A stretch of DNA of 64,000 nt from Liopterus haemorrhoidalis (taxonomy: Eukaryota; Arthropoda; Insecta; Coleoptera; Dytiscidae), in the NCBI GenBank assembly GCA_963971575.1, contig OZ020616.1:52683201-52747200 (forward strand), in the 5' to 3' direction. Positions 53,891-64,000 of this stretch are shown in pieces. Under the pieces are notes generated by a model that had not been told where the DNA came from, ran no database searches, and saw only the letters and a list, made by a program, of their open reading frames with translations. The translations under genes were made by a program, and so were the position numbers. Position 1 is the first letter of the stretch, and the number at the start of each line of letters is the position of its first letter.

Positions 53891-54390
53891 ACCGACCGCC
53901 AACATATGTATATAAGGGAGGTATTGTGGTCATACCGATTTTAACATTTCGAGATTTCGATGGATCTCCATTGAGGTCCCCAATTGAGGTCCCTACATAA
54001 CGTTTTGACTATTTTTAGCATGATGCCTGTCGGTTTGTCTGTCTGTCGGTCCGTGTACACGTGCAGAGCACATTTGGCTAAAAGGATTTTTATGAAACAT
54101 ATATTTCATATTTAAGCTTTTGATATCAATAGCAGGAATTGATCGACTTTTGGTAAAAATCGGTTAACTAGAAATGGGAGTTTACTCGTATCGGTTTTAA
54201 GATTTTAAGATCGGTGTTAAGAATATTTCACAATAGAGAAATATTTCAAAAAAAATTATTTAACAAAAGTTGCTATAAAAGCAATAACTAACAAATTTTA
54301 TTTGAGACATTTTTTGATAAAGCAGCATAAATTAAACAAGTACTTTTTGATGGTGGTCGGTCCTGTGATGGCCACAGCTGATTTTTTTAT
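53891..54390 (+). mobile_element. Helentron-like element, copy 2
   Basis: ACCGACCGCCAACAT at the left, a GGTGGTCGG word and GGCCACAGCTGATTTTTTT at the right. The GTCT array is reduced to three units near 54032. CGTGTACACGTGCAGAGCA and AAAGCAGCATAAATTAAACA match the other copies. It is uninterrupted, so it shows the empty sites of the inserts in copy 1. Confidence 0.7.
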
Positions 54391-54597
54391 TTTGTTTTAA
54401 TGAACTTTACTCCCGAGATGCATACAAATTTTTCTCACGACGATCAATACAATTTATTTGATCAATTAAAATTTAATTTCATATAATTTTCAAACAGAAC
54501 TTATATTATGAAAAATAGAATTTGTTTATGTCACGTTGAATGTACCAATATTGAGTAAGTGTTTTATATTTAATAAATATTGTGAAGATTTGTTAAA

Positions 54598-54786
54598 ATG
54601 TACTCAAATAAAACTGTTAATAATTTTAAAATGGAAATAAACAGTGGTGATGGCGATGAGAACTTTATCGTGACACCACCAGATATTGCGTCAGTTGCAA
54701 TGGAGGCAACTGCTGAATTATTGCCTGCAAAATCAAAGAGATTTTATGAAAAGGCATCTACAGATTTCGGAAAATGCTGTGATTAG
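54598..54786 (+). pseudogene. N-terminal fragment of a Crypton-like tyrosine recombinase
   Basis: The 62-codon frame ends AATELLPAKSKRFYEKASTD, then FGKCCD-stop. The LPxKSKxxYExxYxxFxxW word is the start of the core-binding (SAM-like) domain in Crypton-type tyrosine recombinases that are multicopy in arthropods. The catalytic domain is not found downstream. A short acidic leader (NSGDGDENFIVTPPDIASVA) precedes it, as in relatives I recall. Low to moderate certainty. Confidence 0.5.
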
Positions 54787-54974
54787 AAGAATGTAGGGAA
54801 TTACACAGAACTACTACTGTTTTATTATTTTTAAATATTAATAATATTTTAATGGTACAAGAAAACAACGACGGCAATGATTTTCTCTTGTCACAATGAT
54901 ATTACTTTGGGTAAATTCTAAACGAACATAATATAAAGTGATTTAAATCTTTATTTTATTTCTTCACAACTAAA

Positions 54975-55530
54975 GTGGGTTTTACACGATTCAATTAATT
55001 GATCAATTAATTGAAAAAGTTGACATTCAATTATTTGATGTGTGTAAAGCGTAATAATTTCATCAATTAATTGATCAACTAATTGACAAAAAATTTGATC
55101 AATTTATTTTGAAAATAGAACAAGTTCTATTTGTCGTCAATTTTTCATCAATTTTTTAGGGAATTCTAGGTATATTTTTATCTGTTAAGATATTGCCAAC
55201 TGTTTAGTTGTAGCATAACATCGAAACATATTATTTTTGTTTCGTTTTCAAATCTAACATAACCTCAAACGTTCTAATTTATCATCATCTAGGTTATTTC
55301 TTTTGTTTTTGTTCACAGCTCGTAATTTTGTGAAGATTTTTTTCAATATTTTCATTTTGATAAATATGTAAACATGTTTTACAGTTGGTAATGTAAAAAT
55401 TTTCAAAAAAATTGATAAATAAATTGATGTGTGTAAAGTGACGTTCTTGTTCCCAAGGTTACCAATAAATTTTTCAATTAATTGACAAAAAACTTGATCA
55501 ATTAATTGAACTGTGTTATCACAGCGTTAT
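54975..55530. mobile_element. MITE built on TCAATTAATTGA palindromes
   Basis: Both ends carry CACGATT or CACAGTT followed by CAATTAATTGATCAA in inverted orientation. The palindromes TCAATTAATTGA and TTGATCAA recur inside both arms, and TTGATGTGTGTAAAG occurs on each side as well. Possible Harbinger-like family; no target duplication was fixed. Extents are approximate. Confidence 0.6.
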
Positions 55531-56132
55531 CACAACAGTTTCGATCCATTTGCCATTTTACATTTTTGCATTCTTCTTTTATCCATCCATATTTTTAATT
55601 GCGGTAAGGTAATTTAAATTTTTCTCTTAATTGGTCTTCATCTTTATAAAATAAAAGTGACTTTTGAATAATTAAAAGTATTTAAGAACTGCGCTTAAAC
55701 TTTATTTTTTAATTTTTTACATTTTTGTGGCCAGTTTTTACTTGAATTTTTTTTTATCTCTATCAACTTTTTGATGTTACGTTTTAACTTCTAACTTTTT
55801 CAGAGGTAATATTTTTTGCCTAATTAATGAGTGACGTTGTGAAATGAGATTTCCTTGTAGTTTACTTAAAGCCGAGACATTTGGAATTACATTTGCGTTT
55901 ACTTACTGTCGTTGATTAAATGAACAGAGATCCACAGGGAAATAAATTATCATCCGGACACTAATCCACGGCAAATATGAGAACGGAGCATATTATGCAA
56001 CAGCTAATAACACGTGCTGTGCGCACTTCATAAGAACACTGCCTCGAGTGCTTCCACATAAAATCTCTACCATAAAGATAATTAATATACACTAACAACA
56101 TATATAGATAGTCATGCAGTTCTAACAATACG
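55531..56132. other. AT-rich, no gene seen
   Basis: No recognisable feature before the mariner terminus at 56133. Confidence 0.5.
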
Positions 56133-57981
56133 TACGAGGGACATTTCATAAATAATGCACAAGTTAGCAATACTTCGGGTTGGATGTCGCAACAACAGTG
56201 ACAATTTTGTCAATTGTAGTTGAAGGTTCGAGGAAGAAACGTATGTTTTGTTTTCATTTATAACGTACTCTGTTTTTAACAAACTCAAGCTAGAATTGGA
56301 GCCAGCGGGAGTCTCGGTTATTATGACTGTTGACGATCAGTCGTACATTAACACCAGGCCCGGACTGAGACCTAAAACCAGCCCGGGCATTTTAGAGATG
56401 TCGGCCCCCTACTTCCCAGAAAAACACAACATGTATACATATACATAAATAACTATTTGAACATTATTTTAAAAGTTTGTATTTAATGACTTTCGAAGAA
56501 GCTCACTACTTTCTGTCACTTTATTGATTATTCATTAAAAGGTCTTCTTCTACCACCATTGCCACGAAGGAATTAAAATTATCAGAAGACACGGTGCTCC
56601 TCATGCCATTTTTATTTACTTTTAATGTAGAAAAAGATCTTTCACAAGAAACCTGGCTCAATGACAATGTCAGCAAAAATTTTAATGCTAGTCTAATTAA
56701 ATTATAAGCATTGGTCAATAAATTGAATCTATGCAATATTTTGTAACAACAAATAGCCCAATTTTTGCACGGCGTGTCTCACATGTTAGACACATTTCTT
56801 CTTCTTCTTTCTCCAAAGTCATTTCGTCATTATCTTCATTTGAATTATCTTGATTATTTTGTTATCTTCTAATTCAGAATTTTTCAGTTTTTCCCAATGC
56901 AAAGCTAAATTTATTAGTTCAGTCCGCAAATTTTCACCCGTAGCTGTTTCACCAAATTTTATCATGAGTTTGCTTAACTCCTCTAGTTCACCAGATTGAA
57001 GTTTGTTATAACGTATCTCAGGGAAATATTTCGGAAGTAAATACGAAAAATCGGCGTGCAATTGCCCATTTGCGTGAAAACGGCGTTGCATTCCCACTGA
57101 AACTGTGTCAAAAATAACGTTATGGACTTTTATCTTATATGCACTGGTTGCATCAAGAATAACTTCATCCCACGCTGTCTCACCTGGCATTAATCTTCTT
57201 TTCTTGAGTCTTTTGTGAGGAAATTTTGTTCGCATTTCTATTTCAGAGTCTTCAAATTTATTCAATTCTTCATTCGTTACGTTATACGTAAATAGTATAT
57301 TTTTTTTCGCGATGTAATCACCCAGCGTTGTTGGTTAGACGGCCTTTTAACCAGACGGCTCATCGGAAATTTGCCCGATCTGCCCTATGGCCAGTCCGGG
57401 CCTGATTAACACAGAGATTTAAGTGAAATTTTTGATGGCTTAATAGTGGACCGTAGTACTATTTTTCCTTCGGCTAATTGTTTTCGTGGTGGTCATGTGA
57501 GCATGATCGATAATCCAAGACCAGGCAAATAATAATTTTTGCTTATGATTACCAAGGCACCATCATGGCAGACAGAGTTCCATGTGGAACAAGTGTCACA
57601 GCGGTTTATTATCGTGACTATATGCAAAAATTGCGCAGAAAAATGCACAAAACCCGACCTCAGTTCTCGAGGTGGGTCATTCATTCTCCATGACAACGCT
57701 CGCCCTCACATCGAGAATGTCGTAATCGAAAAACTGCGTGATTATAGTTGGAAAGTGATACCTCACGCTCCCTACAGTCTGGACATGAGTCCACTAGACT
57801 TCGACTTATCCCCAAAGCTGAAAAAACCTATGCGTGGATATCGTTATCAGTCTCTGGAAGAGCTGAATGCTGTCGTTATTTGAGCCATTCAACAGATGAA
57901 GAGAGATGGTGTATAGTAAAGCTTCCCAAACGTTGGGACTCGGTTATTGAGAAGCAAGAAGACTATACTGAAGGATTGTAA
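56133..57981 (+). pseudogene. Mariner (DD34D) element split by a hAT element
   Basis: The left terminus TACGAGGGACATTTCATAAA is at 56133. The N-terminal half is mostly unreadable. The catalytic half after the hAT insertion reads FILHDNARPHIENVVIEKL (second Asp), then HAPYSLDMSPLDFDLSPKLK (third Asp), with 34 residues between them, so DD34D. The C-terminus is in another frame: LPKRWDSVIEKQEDYTEGL-stop at 57981. The first Asp region and helix-turn-helix are decayed. No right terminal repeat was found. Confidence 0.82.
56355..57404 (-). mobile_element. 1050 bp hAT element with transposase remnants
   Basis: Inverted ends CAGGCCCGGACTG(A/G) and a perfect 8 bp target duplication ATTAACAC (56347-56354 and 57405-57412). 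On the minus strand 57265-56819 holds an open 148-codon piece (TAWDEVILDATSAYKIKVHN, then RRFHANGQLHADFSYLLPKY), and 56736-56521 holds the hATC dimerisation domain (LTLSLSQVSCERSFSTLKVN, then GMRSTVSSDNFNSFVAMVVE). The DDE core between is mostly deleted. It resembles ZMYM1-like hAT proteins. The element lies inside the mariner at 56133. Confidence 0.92.
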
Positions 57982-58762
57982 AGAAATAATATAGGTAAAT
58001 ACAAGGCTCATTGCAAAGGCCCGCGAAGTATTTTAGTGCCAAGAAAGTATGAACAGTATTTTCTTTCGAAGGTTGGAAATGGTCATGGATATTCTGTTTT
58101 TGATGCATCACCTCGAAATAGGTTAGTAGATCTGTAACCATTCTCAAGTATTCTTGAGCTAGGGAGTTATATGATCGACTTTTGCCTAGTAACTTTTGAT
58201 GAGTGATCAGTTATTGCAGCTCAAAATTTCCATAAGTTACATACATAAATTTATACTTTCCTCGGTTATTGATAAGTAACCCCTTCTATGACAGCATCCT
58301 GCGTACGTCATTAATTAATGATTAGTAATTAGAAGTCGGTATCATATTGTTTGAAAATAATCAATGTTATTTGTAATGGCAGTCAGGATAACGTTAGGGT
58401 CCGTTCAAGAGGATAACAATTTGGAAATGAATAACCACGTATAATTACTCACATCTGTGCCAAATTTGGGTCCAATCGATTTCTAAATTCATCCTGAAAT
58501 CAGTATTGAATTTAAAACGAAATTTAAAACGTGACTACTTGAAGCTGGATTTAGAATTAGGGACCACGAGTTATTTCCAAACGATGGAAAATGGAGATAT
58601 TTACAAGAATCAAGATATCATTGTACTCAATGGCAAATATTGCGTCTATATTTATACTTTTTATAAATAATAATATAATTTTTTTAAATTTAATATATAA
58701 TTTTTTTCGTTTTTGTGTATGTATATATGTTACCAAAAAACTAAAGAACGGCTGCAAGGATA
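57982..58762. other. No gene recognised
   Basis: AT-rich, no convincing open frame. Confidence 0.5.
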
Positions 58763-59295
58763 AAAAAAAAATCAGCTGTGGCCACCACATGACCAACCGC
58801 CATCACAAAGTACTTGTTTAATATATTCTGCTTTATAAAAAAATGTCTCAAATAATAGTTGTTAATTATTGCTTTTATAGAAACTATTGTTAAATAATTT
58901 TTTTCGAAATATTTCTGTGTTGTGAAATATTCGCAAAAATCTTAAAACCGACAAGAGTAAACTTCCATTTCTAATTAACCGATTTTTACCAAAAGTTGAT
59001 CAACTCGTGCTACTCGTGCCATTGATGTAAAAAGCTTAAATATGCTTAAATAAGTTTCATAAAAATCTATTTAGCTGAATTTGCTCTGCACGTGTACACG
59101 GACAGACAGACCGACAGACAGACAGACAGACAGATAGATAGACGGACGGACGGGCGGACGGACCGACAGACATCATGCTAAAAATAGTCAAAACGTTATG
59201 TAGGGACCTCAATTCGTGGAGATCCATCGAAATCTCGAAATGTCAAAATCGGTATGATCACAATACCTCCCTTATATATGTTGGCGGTCGGTTTT
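58763..59295 (-). mobile_element. Helentron-like element, copy 3
   Basis: Reverse orientation: an A run with TCAGCTGTGGCCACCACAT at the left and TGTTGGCGGTCGG at the right. The tetranucleotide array (CAGA/CGGA) is at 59101-59170 and CTGCACGTGTACACGGAC beside it. Sequence order matches copies 1 and 2. Confidence 0.7.
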
Positions 59296-59830
59296 ATACC
59301 TATTATTACTATTAAAAAAACGGCTAAAATGTAGTATGATGGACGAATCTGGTGGGGGATATTTGAGAAAGGAGACTTCTCAAACAAAAACAAATAATAA
59401 ATAAAGATTATAATTAAAAGATAATATAATATAACTAGCTGGAGTACCCGTACTTCGTACGGTTTTTGTGGTAAAGGTAACTTTAGCTGCCTATTAAAAG
59501 CACTATCTTAGGTTATTATTGATAACTTTTTATTTTTTTATAAACCACCTAAAAATAAATTGAATTTTAAAGTGAATTGAAATATGGAAACAGTGCAAAC
59601 AGAGCAAAAGTGCAAACTCAGGGCGTAGTATAAGCAGCTAAAAGTTACTTTTACCGTTTTTGTATTGTGTTTTTTTTTTGCTCTAACGTAAATGATAAGT
59701 GATTGTTTTAGAAGCACTGGTTTTTAGGTATTTTTCGATGGCCACGGCCATTATTTCTCAAATATTTCCCACCACATCGTAGTCGTCCACTATACTACAA
59801 TTTTTCCCAAAAAAACTTAACCTTAACTTA
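59296..59830. other. Non-coding, ACTAGCT repeat-end motif
   Basis: ACTAGCTGGAGTACCCG followed by TACTTCGTACGG at 59443-59470 forms a small hairpin and resembles 12321-12350. Otherwise featureless. Confidence 0.45.
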
Positions 59831-60046
59831 GTTCAAAAAGAAATTACATAATGGTTGGCTGTAGAAAAATACAATAATGTCTATTGCAAGCTTTATATAA
59901 CAATTTACTAATTTTTAATAGAAACTTATGACAACAACAGTGATGAATATTTAATTAATGTCTGATTAATTAAGTGACAGTTAAAGCTTGCAGTACACAT
60001 TATTTTATTTTTCCACAGCCAACCCTTATGTAATTTCTTTTTGAAC
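59831..60046. mobile_element. 216 bp MITE derived from the DD41D element at 8355
   Basis: The left 75 bp and right 115 bp match the two ends of the 8355-9860 element, including GTTCAAAAAGAAATTACATA, GCAAGCTTTATATAACAATT, TTAATAGAAACTTATGACA and AACCCTTATGTA. The coding interior is entirely missing. This is a clear internal-deletion derivative. Confidence 0.9.
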
Positions 60047-61405
60047 ACATGGTATAAATTCCCTAAAAACGATTCATTCTAAGAAATTTGTAACTAATTA
60101 TCATACGAAATCTGGTTTCATTGAACACAGGTTAATCAAAGGCTGAAGCTTTTTTTCTTTCCTAAAACTTCATAATTTTCGGAAAAAAAAAAAACACTCA
60201 GGAGCTCTGTAATTGATAGCCACGAGAAGCAGAGAGGTAGAAGGAGATATGGTTTACCAACAACCGAAAAGCTACCTAGTAGAAAATAAAAGGACTTCAG
60301 TTGATGAAACACATGAAAAGTATGAAAAAAGACAAAATGGAAATGAGGATGTACGAAGAAAAATGAAAAATCCTGACCGTGGGAAGAAAGCTATATTACT
60401 GTGACGTTATAACTGATTATAAATTTAAAATAATGAAATAAACAATTCCATATTGCTTCAGGGCACTTATTTATTAATCAGTATTTACCAATTTATAAAT
60501 ATGTATTATATTATTAATTTTTGTACTGTAATTAATAATTAAAAATAATCGCAATTTGCTGTTGAAAATATTATAAATTAAATATAAATTATGTATAACA
60601 TTTAATGTACATGTTTTACAAAATTAACTGATTCATTTTTAATACCTCATATATTTTAACTAAATTGTTACATAATATTGTATAGATAAATTTTGTATAC
60701 TTCATTGAATATTTTGACCATATTATGTAAAAATAATTACATTCTACATAATTCAGTTCAACCCTTTTGATCTTTTTGTTTCATGTTTATTACAATATGC
60801 TTCATTTCGAGCTTCACTGTTATTAAAATGCCTGTCAATGCTGATTCTAAATTTCTGATGTGAATAGATCTATATTCCATTCTACATACATATGTTAGAA
60901 ACTTAATTAAATAAGGGTTCTACTACAATGTTACTTCGACATAATATTAAAATTTTTGAGACGTACCTGAATTTCAAATGCGGTTTTCTCAACTTTGTCA
61001 ATATGCCACTTGGTAATTTTTCACAGTAAACGCACAATATCCATTTTAGCAAACCACCTAAATAATGGTTAAAGGTTCTAGTTCACACATAACATGTGTT
61101 AAAAAATCACCAAAACACAGCACACCTGTTTAATCACGTCTGATTACTGTCGATATCAACACACTAATGAATAGATTATCAAGAACTGTTGTCGAAAAAG
61201 TCTTACACTAATTATGTTACATAACAGTATAAGTGATAATAAGACAATGACGTGACATCATTGCATTCAATATCATGAATGCACAAAATGTAACATGAAA
61301 AGAGAAGAGTTTTATCATTAAAGGAAATAGTAAATTTCATTTAGAAATAAAGAAATATCCTACTAAATTTTAGAATAGTTTAAGTGGTCACTATTATAAA
61401 AAGGA
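60047..61405. other. AT-rich, no gene seen
   Basis: A 63-codon Lys/Glu-rich frame at 60213-60404 matches no family. The rest is strongly A/T with no repeat recognised. Confidence 0.5.
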
Positions 61406-61429
61406 TACAACCATTCGATATTATAAAAA

Positions 61430-62267
61430 TTGATGTGAAGTGTGAATATTCACACATTTCAGGGTTTCGCAGGTATATAATAAGTGAAGGCGGTATGCTG
61501 AGTGTGTAGGACAAATTTTACTTTGTAGTAATCACGGCAAAATGAACGATATTTTTAAAATAATGTATCGTCTGTTAATCATATAATAAGACTGGTTATT
61601 AAATTTACGCTCTTAAAAATTAAATACAACATTTGTCAAAATATAACTAGAATTTTGACAAAATAATTTCAACATAATAAAAATGCAAAAAAAAAAACGA
61701 AAAAATTAAATTTGCTCCGTACTCGAACTCGAAACCCTTCGTTTTCCAGCTTACGACACCAGTGCTCTAACCAATTAAGCTATCGCACGCCTTGTATGTG
61801 AGTGTCTTACATTGATATAACTTTTGTACTTTGTGAACCAAAAACCACAAAAAATGCGTTATTTTCCGAAAACATAATCTGATCAAAAAATCCTGTTGTA
61901 CTATTTCGGTTCACACCAATCTATATTACTTAGAATTTTTTTAGATTTTTAGTTTAAACCATCTGGGTTACAGGGTGTGGGACAAAATTTTTTTTGCACA
62001 ATTTTGGCAAAAATCGCATCAAGATAATTTGTTTTGCAAAAATAAAAATTTGATTGTTAATCCACGTACTACGGGCTTTCATTTGATACCTTACTCAGAA
62101 TTTAAAAAAAATATTTTTGTTTTCGATGAGCACATATTTGTTTATATTTTTAGGAGGGTATGTTTTTTAGATGTTTTAGTATTTTTCTATGTACGGGTCA
62201 AAGAGTTGTATAAGCATGCCAAATTTCAACTCTCTAGGTTTAGCCGTTTGGCTACAATTTTTACCGA

Positions 62268-62306
<39 letters not shown>

Positions 62307-62380
62307 TACAGACAGACAGACAGACGACAAAATGACGGTATAAGGGTTTTTTGGTCATACCTACAAAACCCTAAAAAGGG
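61430..62380 (+). mobile_element. 951 bp CAGA-array element with a 24 bp target duplication
   Basis: The 24 bp direct repeat TACAACCATTCGATATTATA plus AAAA flanks it exactly (61406-61429 and 62381-62404). Inside are a tRNA-like stretch (61713-61792), GGGTTACAGGGTGTGGGACA near 61967, a (CAGA)n array at 62268-62320 and a 3' end CCCTAAAAAGGG. A related fragment is at 48285. It has no coding sequence. The long duplication suggests target-primed insertion; the CAGA array resembles helentron-like elements, which do not duplicate targets, so its class is unresolved. Confidence 0.6.
61713..61792 (-). other. tRNA-Thr(CGT)-like sequence, pseudogene or SINE head
   Basis: On the minus strand, TAGCTTAATTGGTTAGAGCA is a good D arm and A box. 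An anticodon arm with stem CTGGT/GCTGG and a 7-base loop GTCGTAA gives CGT, read as threonine. The T arm is spoiled: GGTTTCGAGTTCGAGTAC has extra bases, and the acceptor stem does not pair. It is therefore not a working tRNA. Its position inside a repeat suggests a SINE-like head. Confidence 0.6.
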
Positions 62381-62478
62381 TACAACCATTCGATATTATA
62401 AAAAGAGCTTTTTTGTACCTAAATATAGTATATGTACGTACACTCGCAAATTATAACTTATTTACTTAATCCTGAAGC

Positions 62479-63752
62479 CAGGGACGTAGCCAGGATTTCA
62501 GCTTGGGGGGGGGGGGGCAAAAATAACAAAATATTCTAAATTGGTCAGTACGACCTTAATTGGGTAGAAAATAACAGTGTTCTAGGTCAGGGGTCGGCAA
62601 CCTTTCAGTGACAAAGAGCCAAATATATATTTGAAAAAAAAAAATACACAATAACATGGTAGAGCCGCTAAAAATATATGCTATATTTAAGAAAAAAACG
62701 TAAAATTTGTGTTAAAATAATCAAGTATTACAATAAATTAATATTTACTAATACATTTAGTTTGTGATACCTATTGTAGTTGCCAGTATATTACAATATA
62801 ATATTTTTTTTAATGCGACGATTGCTCCTGTATAGTGTTCTATAAGACTTCAATATTTGGTGAATATTCAGTAATCTTTAACTTAAGGCAGCACGCTAGT
62901 TTCAGGTCAGTAAGATTACTTCTTAACTGACTCTTTATTAATTTCATATGTGAAAAGATTTGCTTATAGTAATATGTGGATTCGAAAATTGTCAGTAGCC
63001 CAAAAGCATCATTTTTTAAAAGATTGAACGATTCTGGAAGACGGTTCCAAGCTTCGAAAAGAATTTTATCTACATTTTGAAGATTGCAAATTTCGGTCCA
63101 CTTATGCTAGGAAGATAAAATTCACTTTTTTCTTTCTAAATTTTCCAGTTTAGAATTAAGTTTTAAGAATATATAATTCCATAAACCTTTGGATTTCAAA
63201 TCCACTAATTGAAGGTGATAAATGTAATTGCTACATATCTACTTCAATTGGTTTTGTCAAAAAATCTAGTGTAGCTTTATATTTTATAAACTCTTTAAAT
63301 CTATCTCGAAAAGCTTCTTTCATGAGAACAATAGTTTGCGCAAAAAAAAATTGCATTAATAACATGTTTTTATAAATTAATAAAATGTAAAAATGTTTTT
63401 GCACGTAAATCATTCACAAATACAGAACTTTTTTCGAAACCAATAACTTCTTCTAAAAGGGAATATGCAGTAACTCGGGAAATTACCGGGCGTGAATTGC
63501 ACCGTAAAACATTCTGAAAAATACAAAACCTGTATAGTACAGGCAGAAAGTTGAAAATTAAAAAATAGATTATATTAAAATAAAAACCAGCCAATTTTCA
63601 AAGAGCCACAAAATTTTCTAAAAGAGCCGCATGTTGCCGACCCGTGTTCAAGGTCTTTTGTGAAAAACCTCCGGTGAAGAAAACTTCTAACAACCTAAAT
63701 TATATTTTATATAAGGTAAACTAACCAGGATTTAAACTATCCTGCTAAACTG
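62479..63752. mobile_element. Outer hAT MITE, itself interrupted
   Basis: It begins CAGGGACGTAGCCAGGAT and ends in the complement of CAGTTTAGCAGGATAG. The 8 bp target duplication CCTGAAGC is perfect (62471-62478 and 63753-63760). A second hAT element occupies 62588-63646, so the original was about 207 bp. GGGGGGGGGGGC occurs near the left end. No coding sequence of its own. Confidence 0.85.
62588..63646 (-). mobile_element. Inner hAT element with decayed transposase
   Basis: Inverted ends CAGGGGTCGGCAACCTTT and CACGGGTCGGCAACATGC. The target duplication is TTCTAGGT/TTCAAGGT (62580-62587 and 63647-63654), 7 of 8 matching. The minus strand carries transposase scraps from about 63590 to 62880: SLLEEVIGFEKSSVFVNDLR, then EAFRDRFKEFIKYKATLDFL, TKPIEVD and, further on, a FSHMKLIKSQLRSNLTDLKL stretch resembling the hATC end of ZBED/GTF2IRD2-like transposases. 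Numerous stops and shifts. Confidence 0.85.
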
Positions 63753-63785
63753 CCTGAAGCCTTTCTACCTTGCGGTATCAGGCTA

Positions 63786-64000
63786 GGGAATAAGATTTCA
63801 TAATATATTTATACACTTGAGTGTAGATGTATGTCTAGTACACAGTGCAATTCTCCAATATTTAGAATCCTCAATACTAATTTCACGCGCATTTTTGACA
63901 TCCAATCAGAAAATATTTGTCAAACTGTAGAAGATATGTTTATTTCCAGCATAAATTTTCTTGATAACCACCATAACCAATATTTCACAGTGTTTAATAA
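63786..64000. other. No feature seen
   Basis: AT-rich to the window end, no frame or repeat recognised. Confidence 0.5.

Larger units (their letters stand above)
62446..63785 (-). repeat. RTE-like retrotransposon 3' tail, split
   Basis: Minus-strand ACCGCAAGGTAGAAAGGCTT (63766-63785) and, after a hAT insertion, ATTAAGTAAATAAG (62457-62470) rejoin into the same 3' tail seen at 37200-37250. Only the tail remains. Confidence 0.65.

Noticed and set aside
61713..61792. A functional tRNA-Thr gene
   Set aside because: The D and anticodon arms look right, but the T arm has extra bases and the acceptor stem does not pair.
62176..62358. Similar CLSV/TDRQ frames at 62.2-62.3 kb
   Set aside because: CAGA microsatellite, same explanation.

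Overview
The window looks like an AT-rich nuclear segment from an arthropod with a large, repeat-laden genome, most likely an insect. The evidence is the repeat population: mariner/Tc1 elements including DD37D and DD41D types, jockey/CR1-like, RTE-like and R2-type non-LTR retrotransposons, a Penelope-like element, hAT, Harbinger-like and Kolobok-like DNA transposons, helentron-like GTCT elements and tRNA-derived SINEs. I cannot name the species. Almost no host coding sequence is visible. The one credible host feature is a small plus-strand exon at 25049-25205 that starts a secreted or membrane protein and ends in a consensus splice donor. Much of the rest could be intron or intergenic DNA.

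Layout. 1-9.9 kb: a dead DD37D mariner, several non-LTR 3' ends, a mariner fragment and a nearly full DD41D element (8355-9860). 9.9-19.4 kb: two non-LTR elements meeting tail to tail, a DD41D deletion derivative (12432-13350), a mariner N-terminus, another RT fragment and three fragments carrying the R2-type restriction-like endonuclease. 19.4-25 kb: a 1.14 kb element with long inverted ends and an open 195-codon ORF (20171-21310), a mariner hit by a MITE, and a non-LTR C-terminus next to a hAT MITE. 25-32 kb: the host exon, a 1.1 kb inverted-repeat element, a DD41D remnant split by a foldback mariner, two hAT elements and a SINE. 32-37 kb: a helentron-like element split by a hAT MITE and by a 299 bp insert carrying a hammerhead-ribozyme-like motif, then a Penelope-like RT/GIY-YIG fragment and a Kolobok-like TTAA element. 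37-50 kb: an RTE-like RT, a Tc1 element split by a hAT MITE, another non-LTR RT and simple intron-like DNA. 50-64 kb: a hAT element with a nested Harbinger-like MITE, a mariner split by a hAT element, more helentron-like copies, a short MITE matching the DD41D element of 8-10 kb, a CAGA-bearing element with a 24 bp target duplication, and a hAT-within-hAT nest.

The elements do not form a pathway. They record successive insertions, and many target-site duplications are still perfect (8 bp for hAT, TTAA for Kolobok-like, TTA/TAA for Harbinger-like), so the order can be read from the nesting. The most unusual object is the hammerhead-like motif inside a perfect 55 bp inverted repeat at 32899-33197. 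The 195-codon ORF with long inverted ends at 20 kb is the best candidate for a poorly described transposon family.
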